64,000 nt of DNA from contig QAOA01006876.1 of assembly GCA_003255065.1 (NCBI GenBank), positions 632,463 to 696,462 of the forward strand, read 5' to 3'. Below, piece after piece: positions 1-16,141 of the stretch. Made by a program: the position numbers and the translations under genes. How positions within the stretch are numbered: position 1 is the first letter of the stretch; the number at the start of each line of letters is the position of its first letter. The notes under the pieces were generated by a model. That model saw only the letters and a program-made list of their open reading frames with translations. It was not told the DNA's origin and searched no databases. This stretch comes from Cercis canadensis (lineage: Eukaryota; Streptophyta; Magnoliopsida; Fabales; Fabaceae).

Positions 1-2364
1 AAGAGCCTGTATTCTCTTAGAACTTAATAAACAGATAGCATATTGTCTAGAATTCCAACTATCATAAAAGCCGAACAATGTAAATAAATAACAAGAAACT
101 GAGTTTGCCCATGACAGTTGCATTTTCAAATTGTTGACATGATAATTCTTAGCAAATGCCATTGGGAATTAGACTTAATCCTTGCACATTGACATATAGT
201 GATGATAATGACAAAGGAGCAGTTTTTCTTAACAAAATATGGGAAAAGGTTAAAACCAAGAGTAAGAACGATGATGATAATTGAAAAGAACAATAAAAAA
301 GTTGGTCAACATATAGAATTCAGTTTATTTTACTATAAACATTGGATAAGCAACTAGATAGCCGAAGGACAAACTAAGAATAAAAAAATACGTCCAAATG
401 TCCTCTCTCTCTCTTGAGGTATTAAAAAGCTGGTATCTTATTATGTCTATTATACATAAAGAAATATCATACAGATAACTATATTCAGATTTCTTCATAA
501 TTTTAACATAAGTGTTTTCATCTTTTTCATTTTCTAATGTAACAGAGTTGGCTGTGGGGTGCATAACTATGCTAGCAGGACAGAATGCTTCAAATGCAAA
601 ACACCAAGGGATTTTGGTGAGAAAAGTTTAGTCTTCAGAACATTTTCTCTGTTTAGCTTTGAAACTTTTTGACAAGATATTCTTAGCAAATGCTATTCAA
701 CCTCAGTTCCATGACACATTTATTACTTCCATTGCAGGTGGTGCAGATTGAGAAAAAGAAATTCTGAAGACCCGTGATAATACTGATCTTTCTTCACAAC
801 TGTCCTCTCCAAACAACATCTTATCTTGTTTATCCTATGTCAAGCTATGGTCCTCTGTTAGAAATATAGCCATGTTTTAACTAGGAAGCATTTCTAGCTT
901 TATTGTTTCTTGCTAGATGTTCCAACAAGAAGCTTATGAAATCCAAGTTATTGCCTTCTTCATTAATGAGATCATTAATCTTTTAGAAGCTATGGTTAAT
1001 CTTCCCCTTCTCCCCAACTTTCCTTTGTGTGCTTTGCTCACTTTGAGTGTAAGCGCACAAGAATGAATGCCAGTGTTTATGTGTCACACACACACACAGG
1101 AGGGAGTAAGAGAGTGGGAAGAAAGAGAGAGATTGTGTGCTGGCGGGGAACATCTATATTATTGAGCTACTTCTGTTAGAGTGGTCCTTGGAATGTTTTG
1201 CATGGTTCTTAAATCAGCTGAGAATTCAGACCCAAGCGATGGACCACTATGAGCCATAGATTCAACAACACAGAATTAATCAAAATTACAAAGAAAATCA
1301 AAATGAGTTCAGATTCAAGGAATCTATCTAAGCAGTTTACTTCCAAAGCTGGCCTTTCTATAAGACCAATAATTTTGGATATCTTTAAGCATAACTTCTC
1401 CATGCAATAAAATAATTATGTGGATAAGAACCTGATGCTCCCTTCAAAAGCAAAGATGCTACAAGAAAATTCCAAGGAAGTCAAATACAATTCTCGTCAA
1501 TCATTATTAATTTATTACTGGGGCATGAATACTGTTTTTCTTCCTCGTTATGCTCTATCCAAAATTGGAAAAGAATTCTAAGTTTCTAACACATGGATTG
1601 AGCTTCATTATCATATATTGGTTTCCCTAAATTGACTTAATAGCAACTTTAGTTTGTGGATGTAGGGGGTCAAAAAGCAACCATATACATGTTCTCTCTT
1701 TCTCATTATGTCCTATTACTAGCTTTTAAAGTATTCCGCTTCCTATAAGCTAGCTTTTGTTTATATGCTTTGAAGATGTTAAGCAAGGACCCCGTCACAG
1801 CATATTGCAGGGATCCAAAGTGCAGGACCAGCTAGCTGCATATGTCGGATGCCTTTCTTTTCCTCTTACTATATTTTCTGTTTTCTTTCCTTTCTGGGTA
1901 TCTTCATTTAGGAAAAAGACGCTCCATATTAGGGAAAAGCATATCGTATTTAACTGCAGTGCAAGATTCAGACACAATTACTTTGTCTAGGTTCCTCTAT
2001 CGTGTTGGGAGTACATTAATTAGATGATATAGAATAAGATGACGAGAAAAAAGAATTATTTACTTTTTGATAAAGAAAGAAAAGAAAAACTTCCAAGAAT
2101 CATCTGAAATCTGCCAATTAACATTCTATACCTGGTAACCTCTTATAGCTAATTAGATATTGACAATGCTTTGTCTTTACTCTTTAGCAGGAAAAGGGAA
2201 CGGAAAAGGAAGAAAAAGGGAAAAGAACATCTAGATCAGGAATTTAGCTATTGGTCTATTGTGAATAAAATTATCAATAATAGCTATTTTATCCGACTAA
2301 GTGAAGTTCAGACGATTGCATTATAATACAAGGAAGAGAATAAAGCAGATAAGAGAAAACTCAC
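1..2364. other. Gene-free flank, possibly intron of a leftward gene
   Basis: I see no convincing coding exon on either strand. The short open frames here are AT-rich and match no family I know. A CA microsatellite lies near 1085-1100. If the leader-like exon at 2365-2600 is real, this stretch would be the first intron, and perhaps more, of a gene continuing to the left of the window. A 16-base string (TCGTGTTGGGAGTACA) near 2000 recurs near 2618, which hints at an old local duplication. Confidence 0.4.
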
Positions 2365-2600
2365 CTCAAAGAAGGAAGAGGAAAGAATAAACAGAAGCAG
2401 TGACTGAATGGCACTACTACGAGTAGCAGAATAAATTGCCAAGTCGTCGTTGAAGCTGGTGATTTTGGTTCCGTAATGGTGTGTGCCTTGTTATTTTGGT
2501 ACGGGAAATGGGATGCTTTATATGTTTTTGTCGTAAGGCCTCCCCTGTGGGCCTGTAGGTAGTTTATGGCTTTATGCTTTTCTTTTCTATCTCGCGCCGG
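2365..2600 (-). other. Possible 5' leader exon of a leftward gene
   Basis: On the minus strand the sequence runs through a pyrimidine-rich stretch and ends in CTTTGAG|GTGAGTTTTC, a near-consensus plant splice donor with the cut at 2365/2364. The local GC content, including a GCGCCGGCGCCGG run at about 2594-2606, is higher than in the flanks, as is common at plant transcription starts. No ATG-initiated frame with a recognisable product is present, so this would be an untranslated first exon. The call rests on one splice signal and composition only. The right-hand boundary is a guess. Confidence 0.25.
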
Positions 2601-2639
2601 CGCCGGTTTACTCCAATCGTGTTGGGAGTACAAACAATA

Positions 2640-5128
2640 ATAAATAAATTACACATTTTTTAACGAAATTTTAATAATTTTTATTCTAAACAAATTAAAC
2701 TAACCTAAGCTTCTTTAAAAGTGTGTTTGAGTTAAAATAATAAAAAATATAAATGTCCTATGTTTGAAAAGAAAAATAGAATTATGACTATAACTAAATT
2801 ATCCCTCGTTCAATAAGAATTTTTTTTTTAAATTGACTAATCATTCAACATGCCACAATCAATAAGAGTTAAAAAAAAAAATCATGATTAATCAATTTTC
2901 AATATTTAAAACTAAATTATTTTTTTAAGACTAAATTACATTGAATATCATGATTAGAAAGAGAATATATACTATACATTAATCTTTTCTTTTATGAGCT
3001 TAATTTCTAAATCTTGATATATAGTGGTTACTTAAAAAATGAAAAATGAAACTTGCTAGCACAACAAAAGTGGCAAGCTTATCCCATATTTCCTCTTCTC
3101 TTAAAATCCCTTCGTTTTTTTTTTTTTTTCTTTTAAATAAGACTCTTCATATCCCTTTGATAAAGGAAGAGAATGGCTTTCTCCATTTTCCTGTTTATAG
3201 TTTTTGCGAGTGTTTCTAATTTTAATTTTATTATATTAATTTTCTTATTTTCAAATGATATAAGGATAATCCCACTTTAGTTAAGTTTTATATATAAAAA
3301 AAAAGTATATATATAATATATATTATATCACGATTTGTATATGCATCAATTATTAAAAAAAAGTGCAAATATTGAATTGTAATGTCAAACAAATATAATA
3401 ATAATATTTAAATATCATTATGTTTTCCTTAACAATGAAAAAAAACACTCAAACCTAGGTTAATTGATTAATTAAGTAATTTAAGGTCTTAAAAGTATCA
3501 TCATTCAATATGCCACAATTAATAAAAGTTACAAAGAGAATATCATTATTAGTTAATTAAAAAAAATATTAAATGAAGATAATTTAGTCTATCATGTATT
3601 TAGACATTAAATAGAGTGTGTCTATAACAAAATAAAAGTATAAAAATAGTGACTCTCTATATATTACATGACAATATAGACAATTACAATATAAATGTTT
3701 AAACCTTTGACCTAAACTCTTCGTACTTAGTGGCTTGGTTTTTTTTTTTTTATTAAATCAACAAAGTTTAAATTTTGTAATTAGGATATGAAAATGAGAA
3801 TTCAAATTTTGTATCTCATTTTTTTTTTTAAAGTTTCTTAAATTAATTGTATTGCATGTGAGTAACTTGGTGATTACCTATATAATTCTATAGAATTATG
3901 AATAGGAAACTTATGAGTTGGATTACTCATTGTGACAATCAATATTTTCTCGTCAAAATGGTTTTCCAATTTTGAAATATCTATGCAGTTTGCTTGTTAA
4001 CATAGTTGAGTTATCTATTCCATAACCTATTATTCTTTTCTTTAGAGGTAACATATAATTATATTACATTAGAGAAGAGTGAAAGAGTGAAAAAATGCTC
4101 ATATGATACTTTTTTCACTTTTTTTTGGGCCATGATGTATGATTTTTTTTCAAAAAACTTTAGAAAAAGGATAGAAAAATTAAAGTATTTTATAAAATAA
4201 TTAGAATATCCTTTCATTCTTTATAGTTATTTTATATATATATATGGTTATTAAGTTATATTTAAATATAATAATCACATAATACTAAAAAATATTTTAA
4301 TTATTTCAAGAAAACTCTTCTAATATATTATATAAAATGTTAAAAATAAATTGTCATTTGAATATTTGAAAAATATAAACTTTTGCAAATTAGTCCCTAA
4401 AAATATTTTTTACAAAATAATATTTTACTCATCAAATTTTTTAATAAATTAGTCTAAAAATAAATAATTGAAGGATTATTTTTTAAATATTTATTAAAGA
4501 TTAAGGTGTAAAAGTGTGAATTTTTAGAAATCACAGTTTACTCCATAATTAATTTACTTTTTCCTAAAACAGTCAGGGACTCTGAATTCTCCGTGATTAC
4601 AGGTTTTTTCGCACGACCTATAAAGGGTTTAGGGCTTTAGAATCCTGACTGGTCTCTCTCGAGGATCAGAGGTTCACTGCACTTAGTTTCCTTTTGCTGG
4701 TCAATTTAGGTTATGTGATAGGCGGCGAGGGTTTAGACTTTCTTCTGGTCTAAATGCTAAAACCTTGCAGCTGCCTTCAACCATTCTTTCTCTTTTCTTT
4801 CTTTGAGAGTACCAGTTTAGACTGTTGAAATGGGTGATCCAAACCTGAAAGATCGAACTTTTTGTCAAGTTTTTTGAATTCCAATTACAATTTCATTCCC
4901 AAAATCCTCATTCGGCTTTTCCTTTTCATTATAAAATTCTTTGATTTGATCGCTCTCTCTCTGAGAAGTTGTTGGCCTTAGCCCAGATTTTGACCAATAT
5001 TTGATTATTCATTCCATCAAATTCAATTCAAAGAGAAATATTATTTAGCATTCCGTGGTAATTCTAAATTCAAGGCCTTTTTATTTGGTTGATTTTTTTT
5101 TTTTTCCTTCTAATATCATTTGATAGGA
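2640..5128. other. AT-rich intergenic region plus leader of the CCCH gene
   Basis: Very AT-rich DNA with many A and T runs. Two related segments lie near 2836-2870 and 3497-3532, sharing ATGCCACAAT and flanking bases, so a degenerate repeat is present. From about 4570 the composition rises and TC-rich stretches appear, as expected for the promoter and leader of the downstream CCCH gene. Immediately before that gene's ATG there is a long T tract followed by TTTGATAG, which looks like an intron acceptor. The leader is therefore probably split by an intron. Confidence 0.4.
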
Positions 5129-6958
5129 ATGTCAGAAAACTTCGCAATGAGTTTTCCTGATCATCCGGCGCCCTTTATACTGTCGCCGCCGCCTTTTGCT
5201 GCAGATACTGATGCCATTGGTGTCTGGCCTCAATTCCAAATTACCAATGAACAATTCGACCCACATTCGCAATATGAACAGGCTCCTTCATTCAAGAGGG
5301 CCAGGACTTCTGAGACCATCCCCATTAATTCCAGAATGCACCCACCAAATCCAATCAATAAAGGAACAGGCCACATCTTCTTCAAGACCCGCATGTGTGC
5401 AAAATTCAAAATGGGTATGTGTAGGAACGGTGAAAATTGCAACTTTGCACATGGCATTGAAGATATGAGACAGCCACCACCAAATTGGCAGGAACTTATT
5501 GGCATGCGTGATGAAGATCGGTCATCGGGTAATTGGGATGATGACCAAAAAATAATTCATAAGATGAAGTTATGCAAGAAGTATTACAATGGGGAGGAAT
5601 GCCCTTATGGCGATAGGTGTAATTTTCTTCATGAAGACCCAGCTAAGTTCAGAGATGATTCTGGGAGGTACAGAGAGAGTTCAGCAATAAGCATTGGAAC
5701 CAATGGATCGCCAAAGTCGCAAGGCAATGGCTCTGTTAATTCTGACAGTAATAGGCCTGTGAACATAGGCTTAGATGCTCTCCGATTAAATGTGAAGTCT
5801 GCGTTTTGGAAGACCAAGTTGTGTATCAAGTGGGAGACAACAGGTCAATGCGGATTCGGCGATAAGTGTCACTTTGCTCATGGTCAAGAAGGTTTGTTAT
5901 CGTGCTATCTTCTGTACTGTAATGTGAATTCTGTGTATGAATGTGTATCTTTTGGTTGTGGTTTATGACATCTACTGCAATGGATGGTTGGACAAAATGT
6001 TGCCCTGCTTTTACTAGTCTCTCTCCACCCTATTTGATGCCTTCATTAACTGTTTAGAATTTTCTTCTTCCGTGTAGTAGACTAAACTAAATAGAACTTA
6101 CTCTCATTCTAAAGTTACATTCTGGATGTGTATTTGGTATTTACTTCATTATCGAATTGTTGGTGGGGATTTTCTTTAAATGTATACCAACTAGTTACTA
6201 GTTACAATGTTTGATCCAAAGATTGTATCCAAGGTGTACATAACCTATGAATGTAAAATTTCAACTTTTACAGGATTCTTTATGGTGACGGTGGTAGGAT
6301 TGTCTGCTAGAAGTTGTCTAAATTTTGAAAGAAATAAATGGTTTACCATCTCATTATGTGTTAGAATTTGGAACTTCATTTCATCATGATTACTTTGATT
6401 TGGTGTTTATAACTATTTCCCACTTACAGAGCTATGCTTTATTTGATTGACTGAAGTTTGTAGTAGGTTGAACATGCCATGGCTCGTAAGAGTTTCAGTA
6501 GTGTGTATTATGTTATGTTCCATCTTATCTGAATTTCTCGTTTGACGTTTGCTGATTGTTGGTTTCAAAATTTGATGCATAATGGGCACGATATGGACTC
6601 TACTCAAAATAGCTTTTTTCAGCTTCTGTGTAGTATAGAAAACAGTTTGGTTGCCAATTTCTCATCTCGTGACTCCTAATACTGGCTGTGTTGCAAATCA
6701 GAGTTACAAGTGGCTGTTGGACGCATTGAAACAGAATCTACAAGCTCCATTTTAGTTGCAGCGAAATCTATATCAGTTTCTGCCAATGATGCAATTCCTA
6801 GCAATACAGCCGCAATTTTAAGTGCTTCAAATGAAGAGGAGCAGGGTAAGAAGTGTTTACTGAAGTGGAAAGGGCCTAAGAAGATTAATCGAATTTATGC
6901 TGATTGGCTTGATGATGTGCCTCTTGTGCACAACTTGCCAAGGAAAGTGGAGACTTAG
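5129..6958 (+). CDS. Three-finger CCCH zinc finger protein (C3H39/C3H12-like)
   Basis: Two coding exons, 5129-5891 and 6702-6958, joined in phase 1, give a 339-residue protein. Three CCCH fingers are visible: C-x7-C-x5-C-x3-H at about residues 90-108, and C-x8-C-x5-C-x3-H at about 149-168 and 232-251. Each is preceded by the aromatic/basic lead-in (FFKTRMC, KMKLC, WKTKLC) of the RNA-binding tandem CCCH class. The C-terminal block KWKGPKKINRIYADWLDD is shared with the Arabidopsis proteins I recall as C3H39 (At3g19360) and C3H12. The family is inferred to bind RNA or single-stranded nucleic acid; no target can be read here. I took the first ATG after a probable leader-intron acceptor. A second in-frame ATG follows six codons later. 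Confidence 0.9.
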
Positions 6959-8159
6959 CTATTTACTTGTAAACACCTGTAAGTTGGATCAGGAAATTTG
7001 AGTTTTTACTGGCAGATAAAAAATTTTGAAAAAAATGTGGTCACTGATTGTTGGTGATCAGTTCATAGGTCCATTTGTTATTACTTCTTTAAGTTCTTTT
7101 GTTCATAGCTATAACTCAGTGCTCTCTGAGTTTATAGCTTTTCTTGTTACAATAATCAATGTTGGCACTTGGCAGTGGTACATTACATCTGGGGGATTTC
7201 GATACAGTTGAGACTAATTTTTGGGGTCACTTCTCAGATGGACAGAACTAATTTCCGACCAAGTTTCGTGGGCTTTTGGGCTGGGTTCAACAATTGACAA
7301 ATTCTGAACCCAAATCCAGGCCATAAATTGATTAAATGACATCATGTTCACACATGAAAATGTGATTACCTAGCTGATATTTATTGTCGTTATTCCATTC
7401 TTCTCCCACCATAGATTGTCCATTTAGAATCTGCCTCACGTTCTGTTTCTTCCATCTATAGTAAAACAATACAGTTTGTAATAATATAATTTTACAAATG
7501 AACCAAAATGCCATAGCCCTTAATCTTCAATTTAAAATGATGACAATGAAATAGAAAGGACTTATTACAAAACAATGAAAAAACACCTTTTGTTCACATC
7601 TTAATATTGTGAGCAAGGAAAAAGCTTTGGTGTAGTGGTACCATTTCCTAGTTTCAAAATTTGGTTACCTCAAATTTTAAGTTTGAGATTTTTTGCTCTC
7701 TTAACACTATTAAAATTCTCAAAATCAATACCTCCCACAAAAAAAATTATTCTTCTTATTAAATAACAATAATCAACTAAGGCTTGTAGTTAAATAATAC
7801 TAAAAATTGTCTTTAAAATTTATGAATTTCATATTCGAATCAGGATAACAAATAAAAAGTACAAAAAAAAAAATGACAATAATCAATAGTATCTATTTTT
7901 TTGTTTTATATATTTATTACGTGAAATCTATGAGTCTGCAAAGAACTTTTGGGGGGATTTCCGATTCCGAATTGGCACTAAAAGTGGAGGGGAGGAAAAA
8001 AGAAAAAGAAAAAAAGATTAGTGGGTCCCGAACTTCTGATTTGGGCCAGGTGTCATTTCTCCCGGGCTCTTCTGGTCCCCACTAATCACAGCTACCTCCT
8101 GATCATGAGGTCTTCCCTTCTTGCTTCTTACTTTCATACTTACCTACACCCAATGGAAG
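6959..8159. other. Intergenic: 3' region of CCCH gene and NUDT19 promoter
   Basis: Contains the 3' untranslated region of the CCCH gene, SINE-like units (see 7620-7874), and the leader of the NUDT19 gene. Two ATGs at 8105 and 8153 precede the chosen NUDT19 start in other frames and would form short upstream open frames if transcribed. Confidence 0.4.
7620..7874 (+). repeat. Two adjacent SINE-like units
   Basis: The first unit carries TGGTGTAGTGG near 7628, which fits the RNA polymerase III A-box consensus, followed by GTTTGAGAT near 7681 as a B-box candidate and an A-rich end. The second begins near 7775 and has ATTCGAATC near 7833, a B-box-like sequence, and ends in a poly(A) run near 7862-7874. 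Both features are typical of tRNA-derived plant SINEs. Target-site duplications were not resolved. Confidence 0.35.
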
Positions 8160-12219
<4,060 letters not shown>

Positions 12220-12689
12220 GATTGGCTGATATTGATCCGAAGCTTGTCTTATCAGTGTGTTATTATTTTCTTCGGAAGGTAGATGGTGGAATATTTTTTA
12301 ACTAAATTGTTGTAATGATTTCGCACTTCTTGCATTGGAGAGCTCTATAGATTTGATTTTGCATTCTGCTTTATTGTTTTCTTCTGTATAACTCATTCTA
12401 TATTAATATTACATAAACGTGCTATATAAGATTGGCTTCTTTCTGTTTGGTTACATTGTGTCTCTGTTCACCATGCCACTGATCTTATTGTCATGTGGCC
12501 ACGATTTCTTAATGATGATCTTTTCTTAACCCCTGTAAAACCAATTACCACATCAAATTACAGATGAAAGTTCCTTATTTATGTTATTTCCATCAAAAGC
12601 ACGTCCACTGGGAAAGGAGAATTCTGTCTTGTACCTTCACCCATAGAACAAGATGACAAAGATGAAGCTGCATATTGAACATAGTGATG

Positions 12690-13796
12690 CTAAAAAATAT
12701 TGTCGTGCGCCTTTTCTATTGATTTTGCCCACTGTATGGTCGACCTGGCCAAAGCATCCATGGGGTCTATGCATTTCTTGAGAAGAGGATCATTGTGAGG
12801 GAGAAGTCCCAGCAAATCATCAGACGCAAGAATTACCACCTTCACAGCCCTGACCAAAAGAACTTGAATTGCGATCCTCATTAGATTCTGTGCCCCCTTC
12901 ATGTCTTTTCTGTTCAATGCCTCCATGGCAGGAACCAGCGTGTGCTCCTGGGTTGCTTTGTCTAGCAACACTACTTCAAATCCCTGCAGATGAAAGTTTC
13001 CACTTACAACCCAGATGCACACAAAAGAACAAAATTCAAGCTGGTGCAATTCGCACAGTACTGATAAAGGTTAAAATACCTGACTTTGAAGCTTCTCTTG
13101 GTAATAACTAGCTACCAAAATTGTATCTGTTGTGAGCACTCCAATCCGCACGGTACCTGCAGCACCAATTGGCTTCAGCTTTGCTTTCTTGAGCTCCATG
13201 GTTACACAGTCACCAACATGAAGAAAAGGTAAAGGACAGTCCTTTGAAACCTCACTGTGCCACGCATGAGATATATGGCAAGGCATGACCAAACAGCCAG
13301 CTCCAGATCGCTGAAGAAAATTCCTTTTACTACACAAATTCTCAATCACTGGACCCTGATTCAATTGGATTTGAGCATTTCTGCTTCTGGAGGAACCAAG
13401 AGAAGTATGAAAAGAAAGCTCTTTACTTAACGCTGGATCACTGCACACAACAAATGGCAAGCATTCTTTACCATCTCTTGAGCTCCAACAAGCAAGCTTT
13501 TCCAAGAAAATGAGAGTTGACAGAACAGATACCCCTCCAATAACACCAATAGTGTTTGGTTGGCTAAGCAGAGAAGCAGAGCTTTGAGATCTCATGAGAG
13601 AAGTACCTGATGCCCAAATCCTTTTGAATTCAGGAGACTTTCCACTATCATCAGTAAGGAGAGCTGAAGATAACTGGAGAGCGGCACTTGGATTTGGTCT
13701 TGTTTTACCATGAGCCCTCTTTCTATGGGCATCACCAACTAGAAATGGAGGGTGAGTTAGTGTTTTTAAGGATATGAGCAGGGTCCCTTCAAACAT
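12690..13796 (-). CDS. Aspartate/glutamate racemase family protein
   Basis: Two exons on the minus strand, 13796-13080 and 12983-12690, joined in phase 0, give 336 residues. The body resembles the plant Asp/Glu/hydantoin racemase-family protein I recall as At1g15410. The first family motif GVIGGVS is at about 84-90, and the first catalytic cysteine region is MPCH with Cys at about 173. In bacterial enzymes a second catalytic cysteine sits in a GCTE-type motif; here the matching place reads ILASDD (about 290-295), so that cysteine is absent. This appears shared with plant relatives and makes true racemase activity doubtful. The N-terminal 75 or so residues are basic and Ser-rich, compatible with an organelle transit peptide. 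The start is a genuine ATG. Confidence 0.88.
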
Positions 13797-14689
13797 CTCT
13801 TAATAACTGAAACCTTCTATAATACTCTTCTTTCTGCATACACCATCAATTCCATCTAGGTGCTACCTTTCCCTCAATCTCATTATCACCCTCCTGAGAC
13901 ATGAAAATTTTCTCACCAAACTAATTAAAACCCAGAACTTTCTTGGGGTTTAGTGTTAGATCCCACTGAACCTTCAACAGATTATTAACATAAAACCTAA
14001 TCCACCACAAAATTAGAAGGTGATATCTAATTCTATACCAGATTCCCTAAGATGTTTAGAGACAGGATCTCTTCCAGAACTAATTTAGCCCCAAAGTGTT
14101 TTAGGTACCAAAAAGGATCCCAACATCAAAGTCAGGCTTCATATATTGTGGGTAGTGGAATGCAGAAAGGTGGGTAAAGTAACACATAACCTCTAACTAT
14201 GCTAGCGCTTACATAGCCAATATCAAATTCAGCGTCCAGTCACAAGCAACGGTAATTAGAATCAACGTAGTTGGTATCCTATGACTTTAGCGGCTGCATT
14301 ATTGTCTGCCTTGTCCTGTTGTAATTTTTATTTTGTTTGGGGACTGAGGGTTGCACTATTGTATACCATTCAAAAGATATATGATAGCAAGTAGTATATG
14401 TGATATTATAAGATATTCATAAAGAGACAGACAATTGTTACCAATGCCTCCATTATATTTATTCTCATCTGACAAATGTGATCAGGATTGCACTGTCATA
14501 ATTTCTTGAGGGAATTACTAGCTGATAGGCTTTCACTTCTCTATCAAGCAGAAATAATAATATTTTATCATCAGCCATGTCACTATTTGGTACTGAATTA
14601 TTGTACATATGTTTCTTTCTGCAAGGGTCGAGAAAGTGATGAATATTTTACATTAAGTTATTGTGTCACTCTTTATTATAATTTGGATT

Positions 14690-14852
14690 CGATTATGTGA
14701 CATAAATTATATTGTGAAGATCTGAGTTGTACATTTTATTAAAGTTTATCTAAATCATTAAAGTTTAATATGTTTTAATGATTTAGATGAGCTTTAATAA
14801 AATGTACGACTCAAATCTTTACAATATAACTCATGATTCATGTCACATGACT
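14690..14852. mobile_element. Fold-back MITE with about 70-base arms
   Basis: The left arm from about 14694 (ATGTGACATAAATT, then ATATTGTGAAGAT and onward) is matched as a reverse complement by the right arm ending near 14851 (GATTCATGTCACATGA). The inner parts, such as ACATTTTATTAAAG on both arms, pair almost perfectly, with a short loop around 14762-14772. The outer ends show ATGTGACAT as terminal inverted repeat. No open reading frame exists, so this is a non-autonomous fold-back transposon or an inverted duplication. Confidence 0.65.
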
Positions 14853-15639
14853 AGATCTGCTCCCTCTCCATTATGTTCCAAACACAATAACCTACAAATG
14901 AGATTTTTGTTATTTTCTAGTTGAAATGGGATAAAATCATTTTTGTCTCATTAAGGCTGTCCCCACTCCTCATCACTTGGCATCACTTGGCATATTACGT
15001 GTGGTAGGTAGCTCCTACAATCTTCCTTTCTCAAAATGATGTGTCATAGGATTATTTCCCACTCTTAGCAAATCAACTTCGAAAGAAAATGATGTATAAT
15101 ATCTACAAGATAATCATCGCAGTATCATCACTCTGACACTATTCAGAGTTCAAGTTGGGGTAATTTAATGTTTGCTCTTTCATCTATTTCAACAGAAAAG
15201 TTTGCACATTACAGTGTTAACGCACTTAGATTCTAAACTCCATCAATCATAAATTTGAGGACTAATTGAATTCAGTAATGTTATTTTTATCACCACATAT
15301 TTTACCAATTCAAACATCTACATAGGTGAAACTAAATAAAAATCTCATTATTATCTAAGACTAAAACATTTGAAAGTAAAAATATAAAAGCAAATTAATA
15401 TCTATGAGCCAATTGGGCCTAGCCTTTTTATCAATTGGTCGGGTCCATTTTCGTTTTTGGTGTATCTATCTTTCATTTTCAGAAAAAAAAAGGAATATCT
15501 ATTTTTCATGTTGAACTATTAATTTCCTTTCCGTAAATCGTAATTTCTTTTTACATGATGGTGATTTTTTTTTCGTGAATCATGATTGGGTTATTCTAAT
15601 GCGAACATTTTATAGTGTGCAAATGGAAAAATTCACCTT

Positions 15640-15835
15640 GGGATTCTATATATATATATATCATACTATTATAAGTATATATAATTTTTATATTTTATTT
15701 AATATAAAATTAATTTATTTTATTTTTTAAAAAAATTAAAAAAATTAATTTATGTACATATTATTCATATATTAACTATTTTTATAATATAGCATATAAC
15801 AAAAATATGTAAGAATTAAGAAATTTCTATAAAAT
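15640..15835 (-). mobile_element. AT-rich MITE-like repeat, copy 1
   Basis: Read on the minus strand, this segment matches the copies at 27291-27478 and 31985-32205. Shared blocks include TAATATATGAATAATATGTA-like sequence, AAATAAATTAATTTTATATT and AAATAAAATATAAAAATTATATAT. A TA microsatellite forms its low-coordinate end (about 15645-15662). It is diverged and lacks the GTTTGTTTGAG block found in the other two copies. Confidence 0.5.
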
Positions 15836-15994
15836 AATATAAATGTTTTAAAATAAAGTACTACAAGATGTTTTGACCGATGTTTTTGTGGAAATTGTCC
15901 TTTATTCTAATATAAATGTTTTAAAATAAAGTACTACAAGATGTTTTGACCAGTTGTGATGTTTTGAATATATATGTGGAAATTGTCCTTTATT
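15836..15994 (+). repeat. Tandem duplication in the reductase promoter
   Basis: A unit of about 70 bases at 15836-15906 is repeated at 15909-15994. Both share AATATAAATGTTTTAAAATA, then AAGTACTACAAGATGTTTTG, and end in GTGGAAATTGTCCTTTATT. The second copy has an extra 16 or so bases (near AGTTGTGATGTTTTG). It ends about 150 bases before the reductase ATG, so it probably lies in promoter or leader DNA. Confidence 0.75.
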
Positions 15995-16141
15995 TCACCG
16001 ACTGAATGCATTGTATCATTTCCCAAACCCAAACCCCCAAAGTTGAGTTTTGAGCTTGAAGCCTTGAAATCGCTCATTGCTTTGCTTCTCTCACTCGATA
16101 GAGCATCTGCTTTTCGTGCCTTTGCCTCAGCGACACTGAAG

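Larger units (their letters stand above)
13797..16141. other. Intergenic between divergent racemase and reductase genes
   Basis: Holds both promoters, a long fold-back element (14690-14852), an AT-rich MITE-like segment (15640-15835) and a tandem promoter duplication (15836-15994). I see no supported exon. The small frame at 14488-14700 has no resemblance to a known protein and ends at the edge of the fold-back element. Confidence 0.5.

Noticed and set aside
2361..2633. 90-codon minus-strand frame
   Set aside because: It opens at TTG rather than ATG and has no family resemblance; only its end, a splice donor, is of interest.
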